The notes: a model not told the origin generated them from the sequence alone. A stretch of DNA of 64,000 bases from an uncultured bacterium (GCA_949283655.1 CASDTH010000032.1:1-64000); one strand, 5' to 3'; shown: positions 1 through 9,408, counted from the first letter of the stretch. Program-made: numbers and translations.

Positions 1-138
1 CTCCTTTGCCGCTCTTTCCGCATCCGCCTCCAGACGCTCCTCCATCCCGTAATACATGATGTTCACGCCACAGTTCCAGCAGTTCGGCCGCCAATCCGTC
101 TTTTTGATCTTTGCTCCACATTTCGGGCACACCGCCAT
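1..138 (-). CDS. Zinc-ribbon protein, C-terminus beyond the window edge
   Basis: The reading frame starts at an ATG (136-138) with an AAAGGA-type ribosome binding site and stays open to base 1, so only the first 46 residues are visible. They hold two CxxC pairs, CPKC at residues 4-7 and CWNC at 20-23, which is a zinc-ribbon treble of the kind found at the start of many small Bacillota proteins. A charged E/R-rich stretch follows. It lies 28 bases downstream of the GPH transporter on the same strand and may be cotranscribed. The function is unknown and the rest of the protein is needed to name a family. Confidence 0.7.
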   Translation of the reverse strand, partial: MAVCPKCGAKIKKTDWRPNCWNCGVNIMYYGMEERLEADAERAAKE

Positions 139-166
139 TGTCAACCATCCTTTCCCGATCCGGTTC

Positions 167-1681
167 TCAGGCTTCCCCATCCTCTTTCGGGCTTGCGGCC
201 TGAGCTATTTTGTCTGCGTCATCCAGCGTAAGGTCGGAGGCGATCTTGGCGATTTCACGCCTGCGCTCGATCAATTCCTCATACATTCTGTTGCGTTTTT
301 CTCCGACCAGATCATAAAAAATCATGGGGATCAGGCCCAAAGAGCCAAGGATAATCGGAGCTACAGACCACATTGTGAAAATAGCACGCTTAGTGCGCAG
401 TGTCTGATTGGTACCGGCGCCTGCTGTGTAGCCTACAAGACTGACAACAGCTGTGCTAATCGCGCTTTGCAGGGTATTCACCGCTTTGCTGGCTAGGCCC
501 TGCGCCGCACCGGTCATTGCCTCTGTGCGTTTACCTGTTTTCCACTCCGCATAGTCAATGGCCTCCTGCCGCATCTCCTCCGGCACCACCTTACGTGTAG
601 CGTAAAGAACGTTTGCGAGCGTTTCCTGCAGCATAATCAGCGGGATCATGACCTTCCAGTTATCGCAGAAACCATAGCCCAGCACGAACACCATAATCCA
701 AAGGAAATCCGGCACCAAGTTGCAGATGAACCAAAGCTGTTTGTTATTAAAATGCCTGCGCATCCATGGCACCAGCGTATAACTGAAGTAGGACACCGGC
801 GAGCCGGGGATGCCAACGATCACTTTCGCGGAGGCAATGCCAAGCACATCTATGTAATAAAGTGTTTCAAACGGACCGCCCACATTGCCGAACGCCGCTA
901 AGAAATCCGAAATCATCAACAATAACAGCGGTTTGTTGGCAAACACGTTTTTGAAGCCTTCAACAATATTCGGTTTTTCAATGGATTGCACAATTCGCTC
1001 CCGTGACCAGATCGCGTAAAAAGCTACCATTCCGTTACCAATCAGCGTCGTACCAACGCCCATGGTGATAAAGACTGTGCCCATCGAAGCGCCGATTACA
1101 TTGCGCGTGCTCAGATCAATCAGCAGGCCACAGATCTGCTGCGGCAGGTTGGCAAACAAAGAGGAAATAAACCGGCCAGAGGCAATCAGCGTGGTGCGAT
1201 CCTCCGGGTTCGGCGAGGCTGTGGCAAGCAGGCCGCCATAGGCACACTGTACAAGTGTTTCCAAGGTTTCCATCGCGGTATAAATGACCATATAGGTCAA
1301 AATCTTCTGCCAGGATCTTGGATCATATTCCCCGATAAACAGCGGCGAAAGCCAAAAGGTAATGTTCGCAAGCGCGAATGGGCCGACGCAGGCCAGTAGC
1401 CATGGCCGGAATTTTCCAAAGCGCGTGCGGGTACGATCCACCAGCGCGCCAAGCACCAGATCGTTCACAACATCCCAGAATCCTTCCAAGAAAAGGATCA
1501 ACCCCATAATCGCCGGATCAAGCTGAAATACATTGAGCATAAAATAGCTCATATACCCCTTGATCGTAAAATCCCTGCCGCCTTGTGCAAGACTGTAGGC
1601 CGCAATTTCCGTTGTTCCGATATACCGCTTGGTATAGGCAGATTTTCCTCCCAGCGGCGCCGGATTCGGCTGTTTGGCCAT
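167..1681 (-). CDS. GPH-family MFS transporter (sugar:cation symporter)
   Basis: This 504-residue, highly hydrophobic protein has the layout of the glycoside-pentoside-hexuronide:cation symporter family: about 12 membrane segments, an early D-x-x-N-D-x-V motif (residues near 70) and the following D-R-T-R-T-R-F-G-K-F-R-P loop. Members import sugars or glycosides with Na+ or H+. The substrate cannot be told from sequence, and no glycosidase sits beside it. The ATG has GGGGGAGG five bases upstream. A charged E/R-rich cytoplasmic tail ends the protein. It shares its family with the transporter at 18182-19789, although the two are clearly diverged. Confidence 0.85.
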   Translation of the reverse strand: MAKQPNPAPLGGKSAYTKRYIGTTEIAAYSLAQGGRDFTIKGYMSYFMLNVFQLDPAIMGLILFLEGFWDVVNDLVLGALVDRTRTRFGKFRPWLLACVGPFALANITFWLSPLFIGEYDPRSWQKILTYMVIYTAMETLETLVQCAYGGLLATASPNPEDRTTLIASGRFISSLFANLPQQICGLLIDLSTRNVIGASMGTVFITMGVGTTLIGNGMVAFYAIWSRERIVQSIEKPNIVEGFKNVFANKPLLLLMISDFLAAFGNVGGPFETLYYIDVLGIASAKVIVGIPGSPVSYFSYTLVPWMRRHFNNKQLWFICNLVPDFLWIMVFVLGYGFCDNWKVMIPLIMLQETLANVLYATRKVVPEEMRQEAIDYAEWKTGKRTEAMTGAAQGLASKAVNTLQSAISTAVVSLVGYTAGAGTNQTLRTKRAIFTMWSVAPIILGSLGLIPMIFYDLVGEKRNRMYEELIERRREIAKIASDLTLDDADKIAQAASPKEDGEA

Positions 1682-1755
1682 TCGGTCCTCCCCCTTCCAG
1701 ATGAATTACAGCATTTACAATAGATTTTTCACTTATCCGGTTTGTTTTCTGTTTT

Positions 1756-1784
1756 ATTTTATCACATCCCTTCAATTTAATCAA
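1756..1784 (-). promoter_or_regulatory. Promoter for GPH transporter
   Basis: On the minus strand a TTGATT -35 box (1779-1784) and a TAAAAT -10 box (1756-1761) are separated by 17 bases, about 75 bases before the transporter start. Confidence 0.6.
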
Positions 1785-1854
1785 GTGGGTTTTAAAATTT
1801 GCCATAAAATTCTCCTTGCTAAATAAAGCACATCCTCTTCATGGCTAAGAATTT

Positions 1855-1879
1855 GGCCGGCGCCTTCTAGGCGCCGGCC
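1855..1879 (-). terminator. GC-rich hairpin downstream of tyrA
   Basis: A perfect 10-bp stem (GGCCGGCGCC, loop TTCTA) lies about 95 bases after the tyrA stop codon. The trailing T-run on the minus strand is poor (AAATTCTT), so it is a likely but not textbook terminator. It also insulates tyrA from the transporter promoter. Confidence 0.55.
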
Positions 1880-1973
1880 TCATAAGCGGCAAAAAACTGC
1901 CTATTCCATTGCATTTTTACGGGAAGCCACAGCAGCAACGCACGCCGCCCAAGAGAGCTCCACCTGCAAGCCC

Positions 1974-2816
1974 TTACTCCTCATCTCGGTCGATCCGCTT
2001 CTTCCGGTCGCTGCCCGCCTTAAGCAGGCGTTGCAGCGTATCCCGATCGCCCTCCGCCAGCGCGAACCGGTACTCCTGCAGATGCCCGATGATACAATCG
2101 AGTTCCTCCATCAAGGCCTCCCGGTTGCAAAGAAACAGCTCTGACCACATCACCTCATTGAGGCGTGCGACCCGCGTCAAATCCTTATAGCTTCCCGCAC
2201 TGTAACCATCATGTTTTTCTGCCTCCGGGCTCTTGACATACGCATTCGATACCACATGCGCCAGTTGAGAGGTAAAGGCGATCATTTTATCATGGTTTTC
2301 CGCCGTTGTAATCACGATTTTTGCAAACCCCAGCTGCCGAAAAAACGGCGCAAGGTCCTCAGCCTCTGCCGCATCTCCAGCCTCGCTGGGCACAAGCAGC
2401 ATACTGGCCCCTTGGAACAGCTCTGCTTGTGCGGCGCCATAGCCAGAGAATTCGCGCCCGGCCATGGGATGCCCGCCGATAAACCGAATACCCTGCTGTG
2501 CACAAAAAGGGCCCAACGCCTTGCAGACATAGGTTTTTACACCGCATAGATCGATCACCATGCAGCCCTGCCGCAAAAGCGCCGCCTGCTCGTGGATAAA
2601 GCGCACCGTCTGCTCGGGATACAGCGCAATCAGCAGCAGATCCAGTGTGCCAAGCAGCGCTTCTGTGCCAATGCAGTCAATCGCACCCTCCTCCTGCGCC
2701 CGGTGCAGAACTTCACCTTCAATATCATAGCCAATCACCGCATGGGCTGTGTTCGCCTTAATCGCTTTGGCCATGGAGCCGCCAATCAGCCCCAGGCCCA
2801 CAATACCAATACGCAC
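1974..2816 (-). CDS. tyrA: Prephenate dehydrogenase
   Basis: The 280-residue product converts prephenate to 4-hydroxyphenylpyruvate with NAD(P)+, the committed step to tyrosine. The N-terminus carries a Rossmann dinucleotide fold (GIVGLGLIGGS), and the family-typical segment GGHPMAGREFSGYGAA follows near residue 125. No ACT regulatory domain is present, so this is the short monofunctional form. I chose the GTG at 2814-2816, because TyrA proteins begin just before the Rossmann strand and an AGGAAAGG site lies 11 bases upstream. A 15-residue longer start at 2861 is possible. No other aro genes are adjacent. Confidence 0.92.
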   Translation of the reverse strand: MRIGIVGLGLIGGSMAKAIKANTAHAVIGYDIEGEVLHRAQEEGAIDCIGTEALLGTLDLLLIALYPEQTVRFIHEQAALLRQGCMVIDLCGVKTYVCKALGPFCAQQGIRFIGGHPMAGREFSGYGAAQAELFQGASMLLVPSEAGDAAEAEDLAPFFRQLGFAKIVITTAENHDKMIAFTSQLAHVVSNAYVKSPEAEKHDGYSAGSYKDLTRVARLNEVMWSELFLCNREALMEELDCIIGHLQEYRFALAEGDRDTLQRLLKAGSDRKKRIDRDEE

Positions 2817-3135
2817 GCGCCATTCATCCTTTCCTACCGTACCGTCAACAACCGGCGACATACTGATTATGCCTCTATCAAAAAGCCCGGATCCTATACG
2901 CCTATTCCACGCTTCAAGCGGTCAAACGATGAGTTTTACTATAACATGCCTGTTTTAAAAAGACAAGAGGCCTCGCTACGTAGTAGAAGAAGGATATCGA
3001 CTGTGCCTATATATGGATTCTATCTGCCGCTTTGCCGCCCATCCAGGCATGTTCTGCTTCGTAGATTCATAAAAATAACCGAAGGATAGGGCTACCCGGA
3101 CCCGGCCCTTTTCAAAAAACGAATGAGAACGGGCG
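2817..3135. other. Divergent intergenic region, no gene seen
   Basis: This region separates tyrA (minus) from the M23 peptidase (plus). I see no convincing paired -35/-10 boxes for either gene, no strong hairpin and no plausible ORF. It presumably holds both promoters. Confidence 0.4.
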
Positions 3136-4353
3136 GTGGCATATACGTTGCAGACCAAGGAAACCAGCCGGCTAAATATCGCACTCTCTATTATCATTTG
3201 CCTAGCGCTGGGGGCACTGAGTGTTTTTGGCGCCGCACAGGGGGCGCAGGAACATGCAAGAAGAGCGCAGGCTGCTCAGGCATCTCAAACCCAGCCTTCC
3301 GACAGCCTCGCCCCCGCAGGCACGCAGAGCACAGCTACGGCTACAGAAACAACGACCGCCTCCTACATTAAATGGGTAGAATTCAACGCCCCTTACACCG
3401 CGCTAAACGATACGCTGGCCCTTGATATCAAGACTCATGAGGAGGGAACCCATATTAGCTGGATCGATTCACTTGCATGGCTTGCCTGCAAAAACGGCGG
3501 CAACTGGAAGAGCTACCGCTCCAGCCAATTGCAAAAGCTTTTGGACACACTGGAGGAGGGGCAGACGGTTGACGAGCTGATGCAGGAAAATCAATACTAT
3601 CCCTACTATAAAGAGGCATATACCGCCGTATTGGGCGGCATGGTTGGGGAATATGAAAAGGAGGCGCCGGACAAGGAGCGCGAGGGGCAAAAAACCATTG
3701 TAAAAAAATATGGCTTAAAAGCCTATTGCCCCATCGCAGAGGGGTTCGGTTACAGTCATTATGACGATTTCGGTGATTCGCGCTCCTACGGCTACCGCAG
3801 GCGGCACCTTGGCAACGACCTGCTGGGGGCGGTCGGCACGCCGGTCGTCGCCGTAGAGGGTGGAGTTGTGGAAGCATACGGCTGGAATCAATACGGAGGG
3901 TGGCGGCTCGGCATCCGCAGCTTTGACGGCAAGCGCTCCTACTATTACGCGCATCTGCGCAAGGGCCATCCCTATCAGACCGGCCTTCAGCTCGGCTCCA
4001 AAGTAAAAGCCGGTCAGGTCATCGGCTATCTTGGCTCCACCGGCTATTCCACCAAGGAGGATGTCAACGGGATGACTAAGCCGCACCTGCACATCGGGTT
4101 GCAGCTGATTTTTGACGAATCACAAAAGGAGGGGATCAATCAAATTTGGATCAATCTCTATCCGCTGATGGAGCTGTTAAACCGAAACAAGGCGACGGTT
4201 GTGCGGGAGGAAGAGTCAAAGGAATATTACCGGAAATATGATATCTTCGACCCCGCTTACCCAAAGGAGCTGCAAGAAAAGCCAAAAACAACCGCGCCGC
4301 CCTCTACCACGACGCGGCCGCAGGCGCTGCTGAAAACCACTGCCGCGTCGTAA
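3136..4353 (+). CDS. M23 family metallopeptidase (cell-wall endopeptidase), membrane-anchored
   Basis: The protein of about 405 residues has an N-terminal membrane segment (near residues 14-36), a low-complexity Ala/Gln/Thr linker and a C-terminal LytM/M23 domain. The zinc site is visible as H-x-x-x-D in RRHLGNDLLG and H-x-H in PHLHIGL, with the GQVIGYLGSTG loop between them. It should cut peptidoglycan cross-bridges outside the membrane. A Thr/Pro-rich tail ends the chain. The start is uncertain: GTG at 3136 has no clear ribosome binding site, while TTG at 3148 has GGCGGTGG eight bases upstream. Confidence 0.85.
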   Translation: MAYTLQTKETSRLNIALSIIICLALGALSVFGAAQGAQEHARRAQAAQASQTQPSDSLAPAGTQSTATATETTTASYIKWVEFNAPYTALNDTLALDIKTHEEGTHISWIDSLAWLACKNGGNWKSYRSSQLQKLLDTLEEGQTVDELMQENQYYPYYKEAYTAVLGGMVGEYEKEAPDKEREGQKTIVKKYGLKAYCPIAEGFGYSHYDDFGDSRSYGYRRRHLGNDLLGAVGTPVVAVEGGVVEAYGWNQYGGWRLGIRSFDGKRSYYYAHLRKGHPYQTGLQLGSKVKAGQVIGYLGSTGYSTKEDVNGMTKPHLHIGLQLIFDESQKEGINQIWINLYPLMELLNRNKATVVREEESKEYYRKYDIFDPAYPKELQEKPKTTAPPSTTTRPQALLKTTAAS

Positions 4354-4415
4354 AGCCCGGTCCTCCTGCCCGCCAGGGTTCTCAGCAGATATTTCGCCGC
4401 CACTTGCCGGTCTGA

Positions 4416-6302
4416 TCACAGCTTTTTGATAAACAGCGCTCGAATCGCATTGAGCACCGCAATCACCATCACGCCGACATCCGCAAAAATTGCAAGCCAC
4501 ATATTGGCAACGCCTAACGCGCCTAAAACCAGGCAAATGAGCTTGATGCCAATGGCAAAAACAATATTTTGATAAACGATCCGTAGGCACTTGCGAGAAA
4601 TTCGAATGGCCTTGGAAAGTTTCATCGGGTCGTCATCCATCAAAACGACGTCCGCCGCCTCGATTGCCGCATCAGAACCCATTACGCCCATAGCAATGCC
4701 GATATCCGCGCGCCTGAGCACCGGCGCGTCATTGATCCCATCCCCGACAAAGGCAAGCTTTGCCTGCTCCGGCTTATACCTCATAGCCTCCTCCACCTTT
4801 TCCACCTTGCCGGCAGGGAGCAGCTCGCTGAACACTTCATCAATCCCCAAGGCGCCCGCTACCTGACCGGCCACAGCCTTCGCATCGCCGGTGAGCATCA
4901 CGGTTTTCTGCACGCCCGCCTTTTTCAGTGCGTCAACCGCCTCTTTTGCATGCGGCTTGATTACGTCAGATATCACGATATGCCCTGCATATGCACCATC
5001 GATTGCCATATGAATAATGGTGCCCGCCTGATGGCAGTGAATATATGGTATCTGCAGGCGCTCCATCAGCTTATCATTGCCTGCGGCAACTTCTACTCCG
5101 TCCACCTTGGCGGTCACGCCATTTCCGCTGATCTCCTGAACGTCGGTCACTCTGGAGCGATCCAGTTCTTTGCCATAGGCACGCTGGATGCTTTTGCTAA
5201 TCGGATGGGAGGAAAAGCTTTCCGCCAGCGCTGCATATTCCAGCAGCTTGGCATTTTCCAGCGCATTGTGATGAATTCCATTCACCTCAAACACACCCTG
5301 TGTAAGCGTACCGGTCTTATCAAACATCACAATCTTTGTGCGGGAGAGGGTTTCCAGATAGTTAGAACCCTTCACCAGCACGCCCGCTTTGCTGGCGCCG
5401 CCGATCCCGGCAAAGAAACTAAGTGGAATGCTGATAACCAACGCGCAGGGGCAGCTGATAACGAGGAAGGTTAGCGCGCGATAGATCCACACCTCCCACC
5501 CGGCGGAAAGCCCTAAAAGGAATAGCCGGGTAAGCGGGGGCAAAACCGCCAGCGCCAGCGCGGCAATGCAAACCGCAGGCGTATAAATTCTGGCGAATTT
5601 TGAAATAAACGCCTCTGATTTGGACTTACGGGAACTCGCGTTTTCTACCAGATCAAGGATTTTGGAGACGGTGGATTCCCCAAATTCCCTGGTAGTGCGC
5701 GCCCTTAAAACGCCAGTCAAATTTACACAGCCGCTGATAATTTCATCCCCGGCCTTAACATCCTTCGGCAGGCTCTCCCCTGTCAGCGCACTAGTATTCA
5801 GGCTGGAAGTACCCTGCACAACGACCCCGTCAATCGGCACCCTTTCACCGGGTTGCACCACGATTACACTGCCAACAGCGACTTCGTCCGGCTCCACCTT
5901 TTCAAGCTTCCCTTCGCGCTCTATATTTGCGTAATCCGGTCGAATATCCATCAGGCTGCTGATGTTGCGGCGGCTTCTGCCCACCGCATAGCTTTGAAAC
6001 AGCTCTCCGACTTGGTAAAACAGCATAACGGCGATTGCCTCGGTATAATCTCCGCTTTTTTCATAAATCGCCAGTGCGATTGCACCGACCGTCGCAATCG
6101 CCATGAGGAAATTCTCATCAAAAACCTGCCGGTTCCAAATTCCTTTGCCTGCTTTGATTAAAATATCATAGCCAATGGTCAAGTATGGAATCAGATATAA
6201 AACAAACCGCAGTGGTCCGCTCACCGGCGCAGCAGAAAGCACAGCCAGCATAACGGCCGCCACAAGAATACGCGCCAGCATCTTCTTTTGTTTCCGGTTC
6301 AT
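4416..6302 (-). CDS. P1B-2 type heavy-metal ATPase (Zn2+/Cd2+/Pb2+ export)
   Basis: The 628-residue protein is a ZntA/CadA-like P-type ATPase that uses ATP to export divalent soft metals. Visible motifs are TGES (near 174), the membrane CPC (284-286), the phosphorylated DKTGT (328-332), the SHP motif (near 366) and GDGINDAP. The last membrane helices hold the lysine of IGIKL and the aspartate of FADVGV, which mark the Zn/Cd/Pb subgroup rather than copper pumps. It has no N-terminal HMA domain; that function is supplied by the separate small gene upstream. The chosen ATG has GGAGAGGAGG six bases upstream. Confidence 0.93.
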   Translation of the reverse strand: MNRKQKKMLARILVAAVMLAVLSAAPVSGPLRFVLYLIPYLTIGYDILIKAGKGIWNRQVFDENFLMAIATVGAIALAIYEKSGDYTEAIAVMLFYQVGELFQSYAVGRSRRNISSLMDIRPDYANIEREGKLEKVEPDEVAVGSVIVVQPGERVPIDGVVVQGTSSLNTSALTGESLPKDVKAGDEIISGCVNLTGVLRARTTREFGESTVSKILDLVENASSRKSKSEAFISKFARIYTPAVCIAALALAVLPPLTRLFLLGLSAGWEVWIYRALTFLVISCPCALVISIPLSFFAGIGGASKAGVLVKGSNYLETLSRTKIVMFDKTGTLTQGVFEVNGIHHNALENAKLLEYAALAESFSSHPISKSIQRAYGKELDRSRVTDVQEISGNGVTAKVDGVEVAAGNDKLMERLQIPYIHCHQAGTIIHMAIDGAYAGHIVISDVIKPHAKEAVDALKKAGVQKTVMLTGDAKAVAGQVAGALGIDEVFSELLPAGKVEKVEEAMRYKPEQAKLAFVGDGINDAPVLRRADIGIAMGVMGSDAAIEAADVVLMDDDPMKLSKAIRISRKCLRIVYQNIVFAIGIKLICLVLGALGVANMWLAIFADVGVMVIAVLNAIRALFIKKL

Positions 6303-6460
6303 GTGTATCCTCCTCTCCCGTGTGGGCTGCACAACCTACAAGGATTCCCAACCAAAGGATTCTGCCCTTGATCAAAGGAAGCGCACAGTCCCTAGCCGTC
6401 CAGCAGTGCGCCGCGTATCAAGCCTACACATCTCATGCACACCCACACGATTGAAACGGC

Positions 6461-6679
6461 TCATAAATAAATTTCACAATCATCATCAATCCGCTTGCAG
6501 TTTTTGCGAACCTGCTGCATGATGGCTTTTGAATCCTGCCCCTCTTCAAACTCCACAGTCATTTTGAGCATCATGAAATGAACGGTGGCATCCTTCACAC
6601 CAGGAGTGCGCTTTGCAGCCTCCTCCATCTTGTTGGCGCAGTTCGCACAGTCAACCTCAATTTTGTATGCTTTCTTCAT
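6461..6679 (-). CDS. Free HMA-domain metal-binding protein
   Basis: This 72-residue protein is a single heavy-metal-associated domain with the motif VDCANCANKME. The Asp before CxxC is the form seen in zinc/cadmium ATPase N-domains. It probably delivers metal to, or gates, the ATPase encoded 158 bases downstream, which lacks its own HMA domain. The start with AAAGGAG nine bases upstream was chosen. Expression is predicted from the operator-bearing promoter just upstream. Confidence 0.88.
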   Translation of the reverse strand: MKKAYKIEVDCANCANKMEEAAKRTPGVKDATVHFMMLKMTVEFEEGQDSKAIMQQVRKNCKRIDDDCEIYL

Positions 6680-6722
6680 ACTCTCCAGCTCCTTTCTCTT
6701 ACAGGTGGCATTCGTAATTGGC

Positions 6723-6785
6723 AAACAATTAAATAATTGCTTAATTGTTTAATTATATGATATGCTGCTTTTCTCACAAAGTCAA
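6723..6785 (-). promoter_or_regulatory. Metal-efflux promoter with candidate ArsR/SmtB operator
   Basis: On the minus strand TTGACT (6780-6785) and TATCAT (6757-6762) are 17 bases apart. Just downstream of the -10 lies a perfect inverted repeat, AAACAATTAA (6723-6732) and TTAATTGTTT (6741-6750), with an 8-base spacer. This is the size and AT-rich nature of CzrA/SmtB operators. The divergent ArsR-type gene at 6936 is the obvious repressor. Confidence 0.7.
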
Positions 6786-6935
6786 CCCTTTTTCAAAATT
6801 TTTTCGCCCGCCTAAAGCGCCCTCCAAAAGGAAACGTCTCCCTTTCCATCAGGTCAAAACAAATCAAAACCACCGCCCACCAAGATATACTTTTTGCGCT
6901 GACTGTGATAGAATATTCAGAAAGGGGGGAATTTC

Positions 6936-7298
6936 ATGCCGGATTACCCATTGCCACATAACCACGGGCAACGTATCGAAAAAGGGCTTGACCATATGCC
7001 CAAGGATGAGGATTTCCAAACAGTCGCCTATATGTTCAAGCAGCTGGGGGATGAGAGCCGAATTCGGATTTTCTGGCTGCTTTGCCATTGTGAGGAGTGC
7101 GTGATTAACTTATCGTCCCTGGTTGGCATGAGCAGCCCCGCTGTTTCCCATCATCTGCGCCAATTAAAAAGCAGCGGCTTAATTGTAAGCCGCCGCGATG
7201 GGAAAGAGGTATACTACCGCGCCGCTGACACGCAGCAGGCGCAGCTGCTACATGTGATGATTGAAAAAATGGTGGAGATCTCCTGCCCCTCCCCATAA
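6936..7298 (+). CDS. ArsR/SmtB-family metal-responsive repressor
   Basis: The 120-residue protein has a winged helix-turn-helix with the recognition segment MSSPAVSHHLRQLKSSGLI and a wing ending in GKEVYYR, both typical of ArsR/SmtB proteins. Histidines near the N-terminus (HNHG), a CHCEEC cluster before the recognition helix and a C-terminal EISC could bind metal. It is transcribed away from the HMA/ATPase genes and most likely represses them until Zn or Cd accumulates. The ATG has AGGGGGG upstream. Confidence 0.9.
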   Translation: MPDYPLPHNHGQRIEKGLDHMPKDEDFQTVAYMFKQLGDESRIRIFWLLCHCEECVINLSSLVGMSSPAVSHHLRQLKSSGLIVSRRDGKEVYYRAADTQQAQLLHVMIEKMVEISCPSP

Positions 7299-7357
7299 CC
7301 GCTCAATCCAGTAAAGCTTCTCGCCCTGTTTCGGCAGGCTGTATCTCCTGACAAACA

Positions 7358-7403
7358 AAAATCGCGCCCTGCGCCGGTGTCTTCCGGCGCAGGGCGCGAT
7401 TTT
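7358..7403. terminator. Bidirectional terminator
   Basis: A perfect 20-bp stem beginning AAAATCGCGCCC and ending GGGCGCGATTTT, with a 6-base loop, sits between the convergent repressor gene and the hydrogenase cluster. The A- and T-tracts make it usable in both directions. Confidence 0.9.
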
Positions 7404-7462
7404 AAGCTCTCTTCGGTTTAGGGCAGAGGCTCGTAGGCAAACTGCCACCCACACTCGGTTAA

Positions 7463-7729
7463 TCAGGCCTTGCTTGCCTCTGCCAGGCGATCCAGCACCT
7501 GCTGCTCAAAAAAAGCATCCGTATCCGCTGGAAGAAGGGATTGCACCGGCCCGTCATCCACACTAACCGATACACCCTCCTGCCCGCAGTTGCCCATGCA
7601 GAATTTAGCGCGCACCTCTACGCGCTCGCCAAGTTCATTCTTTGCAATCAGGGCTTGCAGCCGGTTAATCACGTCATAAGAGCCTTTCAGATGGCATGCA
7701 CTGCCGATACAGACATAAATCGTGGTCAT
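7463..7729 (-). CDS. NuoE-like [2Fe-2S] ferredoxin, last gene of hydrogenase cluster
   Basis: This 88-residue thioredoxin-fold ferredoxin carries the four-cysteine pattern CIGSAC near residue 7 and FCMGNC near residue 43, as in the 24-kDa subunit of complex I and HydC/HndA subunits. It should pass single electrons to or from hydrogenases or NAD(P)H oxidoreductases. A second, diverged copy begins the cluster at 12476-12736. A 16-base palindrome (AAATCCA/TGGATTT, 7754-7769) lies 24 bases before its start. Confidence 0.85.
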   Translation of the reverse strand: MTTIYVCIGSACHLKGSYDVINRLQALIAKNELGERVEVRAKFCMGNCGQEGVSVSVDDGPVQSLLPADTDAFFEQQVLDRLAEASKA

Positions 7730-7965
7730 CTGTCATTCATCCTTTCACAGGCCAAATCCATTTGGATTTCGCTATTAAAACCGCTGTATTCTTTTGTTCT
7801 ATCATGATTGCACGGCGTTTGCGCAATGCGCGGCACAACCACAGGGCAATAGTCCCAATCAATGATACACTTAACGCCCCAGAATCGCCCAAATTTTTAA
7901 TTTGACCGCAGCTGAAGCGAGATTATTATAACGTACTCCAGTCTTCATTTCGGTCCCAAAGGCAA

Positions 7966-9408
7966 CTATTCAAAATCATAAACGCTGATTGCATCCGTCA
8001 TCGTTTTCTCCTTGGCGAGCTGGCCGTACTTATCCACATCGAGCTTATTCTTGGGCCCGTGCGTCAGGCAGGCCGCGCCACCGATGCAACCGGATTCGCA
8101 GGCCATGCCCTCAATGAAATTCTCCTGCAGCACACCTTTGGAGGCTTTGAGCAGAGCGGTGCGGCACTCGCGGATACCATCACAGGAAACCGGTTTATAG
8201 CTGAAATCCCCAAGGCCATAAAGCCCCTGCTCCTTGAGCGCCTGCTCGACCGCGCTTGCCAAGCCACCGCTACGGGCGAAAATGCGGCCATAATAGGAGG
8301 CATTGTTGAGGTGCTCGTCAGGCAGGGAGGCAATGTCAATATCGCGCGCGTCAAACAACGCCTGCAGCTCCTCGAATGTAATGACACAGTCGATATAGGG
8401 GCTCACCGTTTCCCACTTCTGCTCCATTTTTTTCGCGATGCAGGGGCCTACAAAAATAATTTTGCAGCCCGGATCAAGGCGCTTAATATGCTTGGCAATC
8501 TGCGCCATGGGGGAAAGGTTGTGCGAAACGTGCTGCGCAAGGTTCGGAAAAGCCTTGCGGACATAGGTGACAAACGCCGGGCAGCAGGAGCTCGTCAGGA
8601 ACCCTTTCTCATACAGCTCATTCGCCTCCTGGTAAGCGACCATATCCGCGCCGAGCGCCGCCTCGACAACGCTAAAAAAGCCAAGCTGCTTGAGACCGGA
8701 TACCACCTGCTCCACCCGCACCTGCACAAATTGGCTGACGATGGAGGGGGCGACAACGGCATACACATTGTATTTTGTGTTATTCTCCGATTCCTTGAGG
8801 AGCCGGATCGCATCCAGAATATAAGATTTATCCGCAATTGCGCCGAACGGGCATTTATAAACGCAGGCGCCGCAAGAGATGCACTTGTCATTATCGATTT
8901 TCGCCTTTTTGTCCTCCCCCATATGAATGGCCTTGATATGGCAGGCGTTTTCACACGGGCGCACACACTGAATAATCGCGTTATATGGGCAGGCGTTTAA
9001 GCACCGCCCGCACTCCACGCACTTCGACTGGTCGATCACAGAGCGGTGGTTCACGATGCTGATCGCGCCCTTAGGGCAAACATCCACACACTGGTGGGAG
9101 ATGCACCCGCGGCAGGCCTCGGAAACACGCATCCCCTCCACCGGGCATTCATCGCAGGCAATATCCAAAACCTCTACCACATTGGGGTTCTCCTGATTAC
9201 CGCCCATCGCCAGCTTAATGCGCTCGCCGATGATGGCGCGCTCCTTATAAATGCAGCAGCGCATCGTCGGCTTGGGGCCGGGCATAATCTTAGCCGGGAT
9301 ATCCAGCAGCGCGCCGCTGTCAAGCCTATCCTCAAAAGCGAGGCGGGCAACCTCCCGCAGCACCTTATATTTCAGCTTCTGCACTGCGGTATCAAACAGT
9401 TTTTGCAT
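7966..9408 (-). CDS. [FeFe]-hydrogenase, ferredoxin-like type (probable group B)
   Basis: The 480-residue protein begins with a cysteine-rich ferredoxin region (about residues 75-187) holding several CxxCxxC motifs for [4Fe-4S] clusters, followed by an H-cluster domain. The three H-cluster signatures are TSSCCPAF (near 272), GPCIAKK (near 321) and EGMACESGC (near 433). The PAF form of the first motif fits group B rather than the bifurcating group A enzymes. It should make or take up H2 with ferredoxin. The ATG at 9406-9408 has GGAG seven to ten bases upstream; an in-frame ATG five codons earlier lacks a site. Confidence 0.9.
   Translation of the reverse strand: MQKLFDTAVQKLKYKVLREVARLAFEDRLDSGALLDIPAKIMPGPKPTMRCCIYKERAIIGERIKLAMGGNQENPNVVEVLDIACDECPVEGMRVSEACRGCISHQCVDVCPKGAISIVNHRSVIDQSKCVECGRCLNACPYNAIIQCVRPCENACHIKAIHMGEDKKAKIDNDKCISCGACVYKCPFGAIADKSYILDAIRLLKESENNTKYNVYAVVAPSIVSQFVQVRVEQVVSGLKQLGFFSVVEAALGADMVAYQEANELYEKGFLTSSCCPAFVTYVRKAFPNLAQHVSHNLSPMAQIAKHIKRLDPGCKIIFVGPCIAKKMEQKWETVSPYIDCVITFEELQALFDARDIDIASLPDEHLNNASYYGRIFARSGGLASAVEQALKEQGLYGLGDFSYKPVSCDGIRECRTALLKASKGVLQENFIEGMACESGCIGGAACLTHGPKNKLDVDKYGQLAKEKTMTDAISVYDFE

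Noticed and set aside
1518..1805. ORF of 95 codons with a good AAGGAG site and ATG upstream of the GPH transporter
   Set aside because: It runs through the transporter promoter and into its gene in another frame, and the sequence looks out of frame. It could be the remnant start of a lost gene, but nothing more supports it.
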